Positions 1-7,380 of a stretch of DNA of 32,047 nucleotides are shown one piece after another. A program made the translations under genes and the position numbers. The stretch spans positions 1-32,047 of the forward strand of contig CACECR010000010.1 in the NCBI GenBank assembly GCA_902558105.1, written 5' to 3'. Numbering within the stretch: position 1 is the first letter of the stretch; each line of letters starts with the position of its first letter. This DNA is from an uncultured Candidatus Marinamargulisbacteria bacterium (GTDB taxonomy: Bacteria > Margulisbacteria > Marinamargulisbacteria > UBA817 > CACECR01). Below the pieces are notes generated by a model. It saw only the letters and a program-made list of their open reading frames with translations. It searched no databases and was not told the DNA's origin.

Positions 1-125
1 TTAACTACGTTATTTGTATAATAGTTAAAAGCAAAAATATATGAGTTTGATTGCCTCTATCACTTTTTTTTAAAGCATCATCCCTCAAAATTTGTTTTAT
101 TTGATGGAGGCAATCAAACTCATAG
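1..125. repeat. Hairpin-containing direct repeat, copy 1
   Basis: This is the first of two near-identical units with a period of about 171 bp. It contains a perfect 18-bp inverted repeat, with arms at 40-57 and 107-124 around a 49-nt loop. Differences from copy 2 lie in the homopolymer runs (A run near 27-30, T run near 64-71). On the minus strand the distal arm is followed by a T-rich stretch, so each unit could act as a long-loop terminator for the lipoprotein gene. The copy begins at the window edge, so more copies may lie outside. Confidence 0.85.
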
Positions 126-171
126 TCAAGAAATGAACTTAAAAATTTTTTTTTGAAAAAAATGGAACTTT

Positions 172-296
172 TTAACTACGTTATTTGTATAATAGTTAAA
201 AAGCAAAAATATATGAGTTTGATTGCCTCTATCACTTTTTTTAAAGCATCATCCCTCAAAATTTGTTTTATTTGATGGAGGCAATCAAACTCATAG
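172..296. repeat. Hairpin-containing direct repeat, copy 2
   Basis: This is the second copy of the unit at 1-125, with 18-bp inverted arms at 212-229 and 278-295. The stop codon of the lipoprotein gene (291-293) lies inside the distal arm, so the repeat abuts or has replaced the end of that gene. A 46-nt AT-rich spacer separates the two copies. No credible protein is encoded; the reading frame through it on the minus strand is a shadow. Confidence 0.85.
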
Positions 297-1058
297 AGAA
301 TCCACAGCCTGTTCTTCGAACGGGTTTTCATTTTCCCCGAGCATATAACACATCGTTCCAGGAGGTGAGTCGCCCTCATAACCGCGTTCTTGAAACAATA
401 CATTAAAACTAGCCACTAACTCTTCAGTAAATATACAAGGCCCTTGAAACTGATTATTCCACTGCAAATGAAAGTGAATATGTGCATTATGACTATCATC
501 ATTTGGCGCTAAATAAAAATAAGCAATCACATCCCCCTTCTCAACAATATCTCCTACCTCAACCAATATAAATGGCTTATAAAAATCTTCATCCTCTGGA
601 TTTATCATGGGTTCGATACTATACGAAAATGTAACTGGAGCACCATTTCTCTCCGCAATTTTTAACGTAATGCCATAACGAAAATTCTCAATACTCTGAG
701 GCTGTTGAACAACTGAAAAGTAAGTATCAATTCGAGTCACCTCCGCATCAGCAATCGCATAAATCGGAGGATAATGCTCAGGCAAGTTACCCCCTTGAGG
801 CCACTGATTTTGATCATTTATTATATTAAGATGAGCCCCAGAATGAGGAGAAGAAGTTTCAGATCGACTCCCTCGATAGGCATGCCCATCCGTAATATGA
901 TCCAAATTCATTAAAAACTGATCTGTTTTGGACGATTGAAAAACAGAAATAGATGGAACTACCCAATCAGATTCAGAAACTACTGAAGAATCAGAGGAAT
1001 TTGAACCAGCACATCCATTCAAAATCAATACAAACAAAATAAATAAAATCACTCTCAT
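291..1058 (-). CDS. Lipoprotein with degenerate M23-like metallopeptidase signature
   Basis: The protein has 255 residues. The N-terminus is a lipoprotein signal peptide: a hydrophobic stretch, then LNGC with the lipidated Cys at 16 (Asn before Gly is an unusual lipobox), followed by a Ser-rich spacer. H72-S-G-A-H76 sits where M23 (LytM/NlpD) peptidases have HxGxD, and A-H193-I-H195-F fits the HxH motif that supplies the last zinc ligand. Between them are AIADAEV and GDIVEKGDVIAYF, which look like the beta-strand and turn pattern of that fold. The Asp ligand would be His here, so peptidase activity is uncertain. The likely place is the outer membrane or periplasm. It is divergent to the gene at 1161, across about 100 bp. 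The fold assignment is inference; the lipoprotein call is firmer. Confidence 0.72.
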   Translation of the reverse strand: MRVILFILFVLILNGCAGSNSSDSSVVSESDWVVPSISVFQSSKTDQFLMNLDHITDGHAYRGSRSETSSPHSGAHLNIINDQNQWPQGGNLPEHYPPIYAIADAEVTRIDTYFSVVQQPQSIENFRYGITLKIAERNGAPVTFSYSIEPMINPEDEDFYKPFILVEVGDIVEKGDVIAYFYLAPNDDSHNAHIHFHLQWNNQFQGPCIFTEELVASFNVLFQERGYEGDSPPGTMCYMLGENENPFEEQAVDSL

Positions 1059-1147
1059 ATAAAACTAAATCGATCGATCTTAACATTGTCTTAACAAAAC
1101 ATAAAAAAAAATAACAAAACAATCACACAACTTAAACACTTACGTTT

Positions 1148-1153
1148 TAAACT
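1148..1153 (+). promoter_or_regulatory. Putative -10 (TAAACT) 7 nt before start codon
   Basis: TAAACT ends 7 nt before the ATG at 1161 and no Shine-Dalgarno sequence lies between them. The geometry would place the transcription start at or next to the ATG, giving a leaderless mRNA. The hexamer is a weak match on its own; its support comes from the same spacing at 2062, 6082, 6026, 14231 and 18092. Confidence 0.4.
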
Positions 1154-1160
1154 TAAAATT

Positions 1161-2024
1161 ATGAATAAAACACCAAGAATAATAACAGTCACTCAAAATA
1201 TCCAAACTGATAACAACACAAAAACAATAATAGATCCATCACTCACACCCACAGGCTGTCACACTCTACATCAAATAGCCTACGAACTCAAAAAACACCA
1301 ACAAGCCAATCCTAAAGATGTACTAATTATCGTTGGAGCCTCATTCTCTTGGCCAGCCAAATTAAGCCAAGCACTTCACCAACTTAAACACATTCAACTC
1401 ATATTTTCAGGAAATATATTTAGCTACAACAAAGAAACAAATCAATATGAGCATAAACATAATATGGGACTTGAACAATTTAACGAATTTAAAAAACACT
1501 GTAAAAAAATCGGCTTAACACCACAAAACTGCTTAAAACAAACCATCACACTATTTGATATGATCAAATCAGGAGCCGGATTATTATCGGTTAAAACGTT
1601 ACTCATTCAATGGATACTAGAGACCTATGGTAAAGACCCAAAAAATCCAAAAATTCCTTCACTAAAATCAAAGCGTGCTATAAACAATATAAACTTACTT
1701 TATTTCCAAGACCCCAACTCAAAGTCAGAATATCCAGTTCAAAAACTTCCAGGATATGAATATGCAAAAGAAATACAATTAAGCGCGAACCCGCATAAAA
1801 TCTGTCAATTAGCCGATAACGATATAAATCGATTAGTCCCATCAAACAAAGCGGATCAGTATCAAAACCTCAAACAACACAATAGTATCGAGATTAGTGC
1901 AAAGCTATACGCATTAACCCAATTTTCTGGGCCAAAAAGAAGTATCGAAAGTTTTATAGCCGAGCATACTCTAGCATCTACGAACCATCGGGAAAACTGG
2001 GCCATCGTTCCCTACAAAAATTAA
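1161..2024 (+). CDS. Unrecognised 287-residue cytoplasmic protein
   Basis: I do not recognise a family with confidence. No signal peptide or membrane helix is visible. The N-terminal part reads as alternating strands and helices: IITVTQ, then DPSLTPTGCHTLHQIAYEL, then VLIIVGASFS. The DPSLTPTG...QIAYEL stretch faintly recalls the D-x-LTxxGxxQA segment of the histidine phosphatase superfamily, but the defining RHG motif is absent, so I do not assign it. Residues around 135-150 (LFDMIKSGAGLLSVKTLL) form a glycine-containing helical segment. The gene is followed after 37 nt by the DUF3147 gene, which has its own promoter-like hexamer. It is probably transcribed from the TAAACT hexamer just upstream. 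Confidence 0.7.
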   Translation: MNKTPRIITVTQNIQTDNNTKTIIDPSLTPTGCHTLHQIAYELKKHQQANPKDVLIIVGASFSWPAKLSQALHQLKHIQLIFSGNIFSYNKETNQYEHKHNMGLEQFNEFKKHCKKIGLTPQNCLKQTITLFDMIKSGAGLLSVKTLLIQWILETYGKDPKNPKIPSLKSKRAINNINLLYFQDPNSKSEYPVQKLPGYEYAKEIQLSANPHKICQLADNDINRLVPSNKADQYQNLKQHNSIEISAKLYALTQFSGPKRSIESFIAEHTLASTNHRENWAIVPYKN

Positions 2025-2049
2025 GTTCATTTTATATTCATGAATTTGC

Positions 2050-2055
2050 TATACT
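2050..2055 (+). promoter_or_regulatory. Putative -10 (TATACT) 6 nt before start codon
   Basis: TATACT is followed by exactly 6 nt and then the ATG at 2062, with no room for a Shine-Dalgarno sequence. This implies a leaderless or nearly leaderless transcript for the DUF3147 gene. A weak TTCATT lies 18 nt upstream as a possible -35. Confidence 0.5.
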
Positions 2056-2061
2056 TAGTCT

Positions 2062-2412
2062 ATGAATTACTTCATTATAAAAACATTAATTAGTGCGATT
2101 ATAATAGTCACTATTTCTGAAATAGCCAAAACCTCCTCTTGGATAGCAGCGTTTTTAACTTCGTTACCCATCATGTCTATCCTAGCCATAACTTGGATTT
2201 ACATTGAGACAAAAGATATTCAAAACATATCCGAACTTTCTATCTCCATTTTTTGGCTAGTCATACCCTCCTTAGTATTTTTCATTGTACTGCCCCTGTT
2301 ATTAAAGAATAATATCTCATTTTGGATCAGCCTCATACTTTCTATGATCGCCACGGCCTCAAGCTATGGATTATTTTTCCTAATTCTTAACAAATTAAAT
2401 CTTATTAAATAA
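2062..2412 (+). CDS. DUF3147 family small integral membrane protein
   Basis: The protein has 116 residues and about four transmembrane segments (near 5-22, 30-47, 60-80 and 88-110). The motif order matches what I recall of DUF3147 proteins: ISEIAKTSSWIAAFLTSLP near the N-terminus, then WIYIETKD, then IFWLVIPSLVFFIVLPLLL. Family members are normally 110-120 residues, so this one is full length. No biochemical role is established for the family. It acts in the inner membrane. The start is supported by the TATACT hexamer 6 nt upstream. The FAD oxidoreductase begins 11 nt after the stop, so the two may be co-transcribed. Confidence 0.8.
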   Translation: MNYFIIKTLISAIIIVTISEIAKTSSWIAAFLTSLPIMSILAITWIYIETKDIQNISELSISIFWLVIPSLVFFIVLPLLLKNNISFWISLILSMIATASSYGLFFLILNKLNLIK

Positions 2413-2423
2413 ACCAATACTGT

Positions 2424-3425
2424 ATGACAACAATGACAGACATTCTGATTATCGGACAAGGGTTGGCTGGAACGCACCTTGCCTATCAAGCACTTAATCA
2501 AAACAAATCCATTCTCATCATTGATAACAAACACCATCACTCCTCATCCTTAATTGCTGGTGGACTCATCAACCCTATCAAAGGAAAACGACTAGTTCCT
2601 CTATGGAAAGAACATGAAGAATTAGAAAAAGCGCTATATTATTATAAATATATTGAGAGTATTATAGAGATAAAAATAATAAGATCTATCCAACAAGTTC
2701 GTAAACTTCAAACAAAAGAAACCCTCAATTACTACTCTAAGAAAAAAAACTTAGCCCCATACACCCCTTATCTTAATAAAGAAGAAAACCATCACCACTA
2801 CCCCGAACTCAAAAACACCCCACAACCACTCATCAAAGTCGATCATAGTTACCAAGTGGATACACATACGCTATTAAAAAACAGCCAACGTTATTTTCAA
2901 GAGAAAAAGATATTAATTAACGAAAGCTTTCATCACGACAAACTTACCATAAGCGATTCACATATTGAGTACAACGATATAAAAGCCCGGAACATCATCT
3001 TTTGTGAAGGTCATCAGGCTACTCAAAACCCTCTCTGGAAAAACCTAAACTGGGAAAACGCAAAAGGAAACGTACTAACTTTTCAAACAAAATATTTAAA
3101 AAATAACTTTTACAACCTTGGAAAATGGATTGCTCCAACTCCTGATAAGCAATTTAAATGTGGAAGTACTACAGAATGGGACTGGAGATCTAGCTTATGT
3201 AGTAAAGAAAATTACGACACATTAACAGAGTTTCTCAGTACAACTCTCTCCCAAAAATATACCGTTACAGCTATTAATAGTGGCATTCGCCCGATACTAA
3301 AAGACAGAACACCTATTGCCACACATCACCCAGACCATAAAAATGTATGGATATTAAATGGTCTTGGTAGTCATGGCTGTTTTTTAGCCCCATTAATAAG
3401 TGAGAAACTATTAAAAAAATTATAA
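2424..3425 (+). CDS. FAD-dependent oxidoreductase, DAO (D-amino acid oxidase-like) family
   Basis: The N-terminus carries a Rossmann dinucleotide-binding motif (ILIIGQGLAGTHLAYQ, GxGxxG) and an acidic residue ending the second strand (LIIDNK). SSSLIAGGLINPIKGKR follows, as in DAO-fold oxidases that bind the FAD with a Ser/Gly-rich loop. The C-terminus has WILNGLGSHGCFLAPLIS, the typical last FAD-binding segment of the family. At 333 residues it is full length. The substrate cannot be deduced; members oxidise amines, amino acids or modified nucleosides. The ATG at 2433 (MTDILIIGQG) is an alternative start and is 9 nt after a TACTGT hexamer, a better distance for a leaderless transcript than 2424. 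The protein is probably cytoplasmic. Confidence 0.85.
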   Translation: MTTMTDILIIGQGLAGTHLAYQALNQNKSILIIDNKHHHSSSLIAGGLINPIKGKRLVPLWKEHEELEKALYYYKYIESIIEIKIIRSIQQVRKLQTKETLNYYSKKKNLAPYTPYLNKEENHHHYPELKNTPQPLIKVDHSYQVDTHTLLKNSQRYFQEKKILINESFHHDKLTISDSHIEYNDIKARNIIFCEGHQATQNPLWKNLNWENAKGNVLTFQTKYLKNNFYNLGKWIAPTPDKQFKCGSTTEWDWRSSLCSKENYDTLTEFLSTTLSQKYTVTAINSGIRPILKDRTPIATHHPDHKNVWILNGLGSHGCFLAPLISEKLLKKL

Positions 3426-3492
3426 AAGACAAACACCCACTTAAAAAAACATCCTTCTAAACTGATATCCAATATTAATCGATACATTAACT

Positions 3493-4728
3493 ATGCTATT
3501 CAAAAAACTACTTAGTTTAGGGCTAATACTCGCCATAACCAGTTGTGCGGGAATAACAGACCCTGCCAACTCAAGCACAAGCAACAATTCTGACTCCACG
3601 GGAACAAGCAGCAATTCTGACACCACGGGAACAAGCTCACAAAGTTGTGGAACAGAAACTGTATTTTTTACTCATGCACCCACCGAGCCTATTTCAAGTG
3701 TAATCCCACTAGGAAATATCAATGCATCCGGAGGCCACACATTCCCATCTCCACATCTATACATATATTTTGAGCCACACCAAGAAGACGGATCTCCAGC
3801 GCCATCACAAGTAAACATCATTGCTCCAGGAGATCTCACCATTACACATATCGACCAAATGAACTACTTAACAAGCAATAAAACGGACTTTTCACTCGAT
3901 TTTAAAGTCTGTTCAAAAGTGACCGGCTACTTTAAACATATGAAAGGACTCAGTGAAGAATTAATTACCGCAATGGGAAGCTTTACAAGCGATCAATGCA
4001 CCAATTATTCAACGGGCGGAGAAGACATGCAACGGTGTAATAAATCTGTAACGATTAGCGTATCAGCTGGAACCATTCTAGGCCATGCTGGCGGGCCAAA
4101 TGAAACACAATATAATTTTGATTGGGGACTTCGAGATACACGAATCGAACGATTAGATTTTATTAATCAAAGCGCCTTTTATGATGATTGGTATTACATT
4201 GTCTGTGCACTAGATTACTATGACGACCCGCTAAAAACTGAACTCAAGAGCAAACTAGGCTATGATGATGGATCTGGACTGGAAGCCAGAACCATCGAAC
4301 CAATCTGTGGAGAAAATGCACAAGACATCCCAAATACGTTAAAAGGAAATTGGCTTAAACATGGCATAACGAGTGTTCAACAAGAAGACCCGCATGTGTC
4401 ATTTGTAGATTTCAATTTAAATCCTGAAAAAAAAGTGGTCTCCATAGGAAAAGAATCTGGAGTCGATACATCCGAAAGCCCAAATGCTATCCAATTTACT
4501 TACGAACCCAATACAAATGGTGTCATCAACAGAGATCCTGAAGATATTACACCTGGAGAAACGGTCTATTGCTTTGAACACGAGTATAACAATGAAAGCG
4601 AAGGTGAAGATCAATACAAAGTCTTAGTACAACTCACCTCAAGTACCAATGTTAGTATTAGTAAACAAAGTGGTGAATGTGAGTCCCCCTATTCATTAGG
4701 TGAAGACAGCGCAAGCTTTAATCGCTAA
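3493..4728 (+). CDS. Large lipoprotein with Ser/Thr-rich linker and possible M23-like fold
   Basis: The protein has 411 residues. The signal peptide ends in AITSC with the lipidated Cys at 18, followed by a Ser/Thr/Asn linker made partly of a duplicated 9-residue unit. The body has VNIIAPGDLTITHID, a central VTGYFKHMKGLS and VSAGTILGHAGG. That order resembles the strand, His and glycine pattern of M23/LytM-like beta domains, but I see no complete zinc site. Several cysteines in the mature part suggest a periplasmic or surface location with disulfides. It looks distantly like the lipoprotein at 291-1058. Its stop codon directly abuts that of the convergent SDR gene. The lipoprotein call is firm and the fold is inference. 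Confidence 0.75.
   Translation: MLFKKLLSLGLILAITSCAGITDPANSSTSNNSDSTGTSSNSDTTGTSSQSCGTETVFFTHAPTEPISSVIPLGNINASGGHTFPSPHLYIYFEPHQEDGSPAPSQVNIIAPGDLTITHIDQMNYLTSNKTDFSLDFKVCSKVTGYFKHMKGLSEELITAMGSFTSDQCTNYSTGGEDMQRCNKSVTISVSAGTILGHAGGPNETQYNFDWGLRDTRIERLDFINQSAFYDDWYYIVCALDYYDDPLKTELKSKLGYDDGSGLEARTIEPICGENAQDIPNTLKGNWLKHGITSVQQEDPHVSFVDFNLNPEKKVVSIGKESGVDTSESPNAIQFTYEPNTNGVINRDPEDITPGETVYCFEHEYNNESEGEDQYKVLVQLTSSTNVSISKQSGECESPYSLGEDSASFNR
3585..3638 (+). repeat. Two tandem 27-bp units coding the lipoprotein linker
   Basis: Units 3585-3611 and 3612-3638 differ at few positions and encode two successive NSD[ST]TGTSS-type nonapeptides directly after the lipidated Cys region. The unit length is a multiple of three, so copy-number changes would only lengthen or shorten the tether. 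Confidence 0.85.
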
Positions 4729-5394
4729 CTACCAAGGTAATCTCTCGCCATTCGAATGCACAAACGTACCGGTCGTCTCCAACGTAAATTCAGAAATTCG
4801 ATCCATCAATGCCGACGCCGACTCAGGTGCCGTTAAATGCCCCGTATGTCCCGTCATCTCGGTTTGAACCCAACCCGGATGACAAATACCCACAATAATG
4901 CCTTTAGGTTTTAAGTCAATTGCCAACGATTTAGACGCTGCATTCAACGCCGCTTTTGATAAACGATACCCATATCGAGACCCCGACTCATTATCCGCAA
5001 TAGATCCCATGCGACTCGTCATCATAATACATTTAGCCCCAGGCTGTAAAAGCGGTAATAATACAGATGTTACTTTTAATGGCCCTAAGGTATTAATATC
5101 AAATTGACGTTGTATCCGTTCAAACGACATATCATCTAACGATTCAGCCGTTAAAAGTCCCGCATTATTAATTAAAATAGCAATCGATTCGCACTGCAAT
5201 TGGGACTTAGCCTGGCTAATAGACTCTAAGTCCGTCACATCCACACCCTCAATAACTTGAGCGGCGCAGTTGGACAATTCAGAAGACGACTCTCGAACTA
5301 AACCAATCACATGAGCACCACGTTGAGAATATTTCTTAGCAAGCTCTAACCCAATTCCACGATTTGCACCCGTAATAACTACCACATCTGACAT
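4729..5394 (-). CDS. Short-chain dehydrogenase/reductase (classical SDR, C-factor/sniffer-like)
   Basis: This is an NAD(P)-dependent oxidoreductase of 221 residues from the chosen start. TGANRGIG (8-15) is the cofactor-binding TGxxxGIG motif. INNAGLL is the NNAG motif. The catalytic tetrad is complete: N101, S127 (MMTSRMGS), Y143 and K147 (YRLSK). GWVQTEMTG follows, as in C-factor (CsgA)/sniffer-type SDRs. The substrate is unknown. The start at 5394 is chosen because GGAGG lies 7 nt before it; a second in-frame ATG at 5412 would add six residues and sits 8 nt after a TATAGT hexamer. It is transcribed in the same direction as the DNA glycosylase upstream and is convergent to the lipoprotein gene. 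Confidence 0.92.
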   Translation of the reverse strand: MSDVVVITGANRGIGLELAKKYSQRGAHVIGLVRESSSELSNCAAQVIEGVDVTDLESISQAKSQLQCESIAILINNAGLLTAESLDDMSFERIQRQFDINTLGPLKVTSVLLPLLQPGAKCIMMTSRMGSIADNESGSRYGYRLSKAALNAASKSLAIDLKPKGIIVGICHPGWVQTEMTGHTGHLTAPESASALMDRISEFTLETTGTFVHSNGERLPW

Positions 5395-5401
5395 ATCATT
5401 T

Positions 5402-5426
5402 CCTCCAATCATTTTGATCCACTATA
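5402..5426 (-). promoter_or_regulatory. TATAGT -10 and GGAGG ribosome binding site of the SDR gene
   Basis: On the minus strand TATAGT (5421-5426) is followed 8 nt later by an ATG at 5412. GGAGG (5402-5406) then lies 7 nt before the ATG at 5394. A transcript starting near 5412-5414 would have a short leader carrying the Shine-Dalgarno sequence, which favours 5394 as the start of translation. Confidence 0.5.
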
Positions 5427-5432
5427 CCATGT

Positions 5433-6026
5433 TTAATCGTTAAATTCGCAAACAAATCGCCACATTAACTCCGTCCCTTTACTTATCCCAATTCGAGAAG
5501 TTTCGCGAATAGACTCAGGAAAAAAACCTCTATCTTCAATCCATAATCGAGACGACACATCGCACATATCTTGCTGATTCACTGTTGAGGGAATACCCAT
5601 CGCCATCATCAATTTTGCCGGACCATTCGCCCATTGCTTGGCAGAAGATTTCGATCGATTTTTCTTAAAAATCTCAAGTCCCTCCAAAGGGATCACACCA
5701 CGAAGTAAAACGGCACACCCTCTTCCAGAGCTTTCAGTGACACAATTTAAACAATGATACATTCCATAAATAAAGTAACTATACCAAACAGCCGGGTCCG
5801 AAAACATCGCCGCATTACGCACCGTTTGCTTCCCTAAATAAGCATGACACGCAGGATCTTCCTGTGTATAAGCTTCCGTTTCGATAATAACACCTGAACA
5901 AAACCCATCCTCTGAGTCAAAGCAAAGTACCTTACCTAGCAGGTCTTGAGCCACAGTTACCGTCTCTCGAGCGAAAAAAGATCGAGGCAACCGTTTCCCA
6001 ACATTATGAGACGTAGATCTATCCAT
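5433..6026 (-). CDS. mpg: Alkyladenine (3-methyladenine) DNA glycosylase, AAG/MPG family
   Basis: This enzyme removes alkylated and deaminated purines from DNA as the first step of base excision repair. The hallmarks are present in order: RSFFAR near the N-terminus, IETEAY with the water-activating Glu at 51 and Tyr at 53, VRNAAMF, the YFIYGMYHCLN segment that carries the intercalating tyrosine region, VLLRG, and NGPAKL. At 197 residues it matches bacterial members. The start is supported by a TAGACT hexamer 7 nt upstream; no Shine-Dalgarno is present. The SDR gene follows in the same direction but has its own promoter-like sequence. Confidence 0.95.
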   Translation of the reverse strand: MDRSTSHNVGKRLPRSFFARETVTVAQDLLGKVLCFDSEDGFCSGVIIETEAYTQEDPACHAYLGKQTVRNAAMFSDPAVWYSYFIYGMYHCLNCVTESSGRGCAVLLRGVIPLEGLEIFKKNRSKSSAKQWANGPAKLMMAMGIPSTVNQQDMCDVSSRLWIEDRGFFPESIRETSRIGISKGTELMWRFVCEFND

Positions 6027-6033
6027 ACTACTC

Positions 6034-6039
6034 AGTCTA
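6034..6039 (-). promoter_or_regulatory. Putative -10 (TAGACT) 7 nt before the glycosylase start
   Basis: TAGACT on the minus strand ends 7 nt before the ATG at 6026, with no Shine-Dalgarno between them. Together with the divergent TACAAT at 6070 it forms a compact back-to-back promoter pair between two leaderless genes. Confidence 0.45.
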
Positions 6040-6069
6040 CACTATTTTAAGAATCCAGATCAGACATGA

Positions 6070-6075
6070 TACAAT
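6070..6075 (+). promoter_or_regulatory. Putative -10 (TACAAT) 6 nt before the TrpD2-like start
   Basis: TACAAT is followed by 6 nt and the ATG at 6082. TTAAGA lies 17 nt upstream as a possible -35. No Shine-Dalgarno is present, so the mRNA is probably leaderless. Confidence 0.5.
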
Positions 6076-6081
6076 ACTCGC

Positions 6082-7359
6082 ATGAATCAAGAGATTGCAA
6101 TTTCATTTGTTAAGAAAAAAGGCACCGGTGCCACAATGGGTAAAAACCTTAGCAAAGAAGAACTCTCACAATGTAATACACTTTTTCAATCCAAGAATAT
6201 CCACCTAACCACTAAAGCAACCTTGTTAACAGCCTTTGTCATGCTTGAAAATACTGATGATGAAAAAAAATGGCTAGCAAATGCGAAAGAAGATGCAAGA
6301 ACAATTATTCCAGACGAACTTCATCCTCTATTAGAAATAACGTCTACAAACGCCCCTTTCTATTCTCAATGCATAAAACTAGTTCAATACACTGACGCCG
6401 ATCATGATGAAATCATATCCGGATTAGACCATGTATTTAACCCAGAAACCCCTGAATGGCAAAGCGCTATTTTTCTTGAAGCACTCCGACTCAAACGAGA
6501 AACTCCAATCGAAAATAAAGCGGCTTTAGACTACTACACAACCCACAGTCATCAATGGCACTGTGATCTGGATCATGTACTGTACTTATCAAACCCGTTT
6601 GACGGCATGAAACGCCATATGCCATTCAGTATATTTATAGCCCCACTTCTAGCATCTATAGGGATCCCAACCGTTCTCCATGGTGTTCAACGCATTGGCC
6701 CAAAGTACGGACTCACCACTCATGACATCCTCGCTGAAGCTGGACATAATCCATTAAAATCAGGAGAAACCATTAAAACACAATTAGAAAATCCAGATAT
6801 TGGTTGGGGATACATTGATCAATCCATTAGTTTTCCAAACGCATTTAAACTAAAAACATTACGACAAAATATGGTAAAACGCCCTTTTTTAGCAACTATT
6901 GAAAAATTAAATCCAATATTCAAAGCTAAAGTAAACACCATCGTAACAGGATACACCCACCCACCCTACAAAGAAAAAAGTATCTCATTATGCCACCACA
7001 ATAATATGTACGATAATAGTATTATTATTAGAGGCGTCGAAGGTAGCAGCGAATGTCATCCTAACAAACGAACACGCGTAATCTATGGCTCAACCACAAA
7101 CAATATGACTGAAACCTTTATTGAATCCAACGATACCATACTCTATCCAGAATTCGATACTCCATCGGCAACTCTTGAATTTGGACTCAAGTGCTTAAAA
7201 GGAGAAATTCCCACTCACCAAAATCCATGTATTCATATGGCAAAACAACTGATAAACTTCAGTGCATTAGAAAACAAAGAACTCCTGGTAAGTAAACTTA
7301 TACACGCCATTAACTCAGCTAAAGGTATTGACCATTGGATAAAAAATGCTAATGTTTAA
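6082..7359 (+). CDS. TrpD2/YbiB-like phosphoribosyltransferase-fold protein
   Basis: The protein has 425 residues and resembles nucleoside phosphorylase III-fold proteins related to anthranilate phosphoribosyltransferase. The N-terminal helical part has GTGATMGKNLSKEEL and a run matching the small helical domain (ATLLTAFVMLE...KKWLANA). NPFDGMKRHMPFSIFIAPLLA, then IPTVLHGV, then THDILAEAG correspond to the (D/N)xPxxxGKR, HG and TxxxxLxALG segments of YbiB/TrpD2. The GTGGD PRPP loop of true TrpD is not seen, so tryptophan synthesis is unlikely; E. coli YbiB binds nucleic acid. No trp genes are nearby. The membrane protein gene follows after 21 nt. Confidence 0.78.
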   Translation: MNQEIAISFVKKKGTGATMGKNLSKEELSQCNTLFQSKNIHLTTKATLLTAFVMLENTDDEKKWLANAKEDARTIIPDELHPLLEITSTNAPFYSQCIKLVQYTDADHDEIISGLDHVFNPETPEWQSAIFLEALRLKRETPIENKAALDYYTTHSHQWHCDLDHVLYLSNPFDGMKRHMPFSIFIAPLLASIGIPTVLHGVQRIGPKYGLTTHDILAEAGHNPLKSGETIKTQLENPDIGWGYIDQSISFPNAFKLKTLRQNMVKRPFLATIEKLNPIFKAKVNTIVTGYTHPPYKEKSISLCHHNNMYDNSIIIRGVEGSSECHPNKRTRVIYGSTTNNMTETFIESNDTILYPEFDTPSATLEFGLKCLKGEIPTHQNPCIHMAKQLINFSALENKELLVSKLIHAINSAKGIDHWIKNANV

Positions 7360-7380
7360 TAACATAAACTTCCACACAAT

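Noticed and set aside
176-403. Minus-strand open frame across the hairpin repeat and the lipoprotein 3' end
   Set aside because: It lies in another frame of the lipoprotein gene and is explained by the repeat; it has no start signal and no recognisable protein features.
1161-2024. Histidine phosphatase assignment for the 287-residue protein
   Set aside because: Only one short segment resembles the family and the catalytic RHG motif is missing.
6082-7359. True anthranilate phosphoribosyltransferase (trpD)
   Set aside because: The GTGGD PRPP-binding loop is absent and no tryptophan genes are nearby; the motifs fit the TrpD2/YbiB group better.
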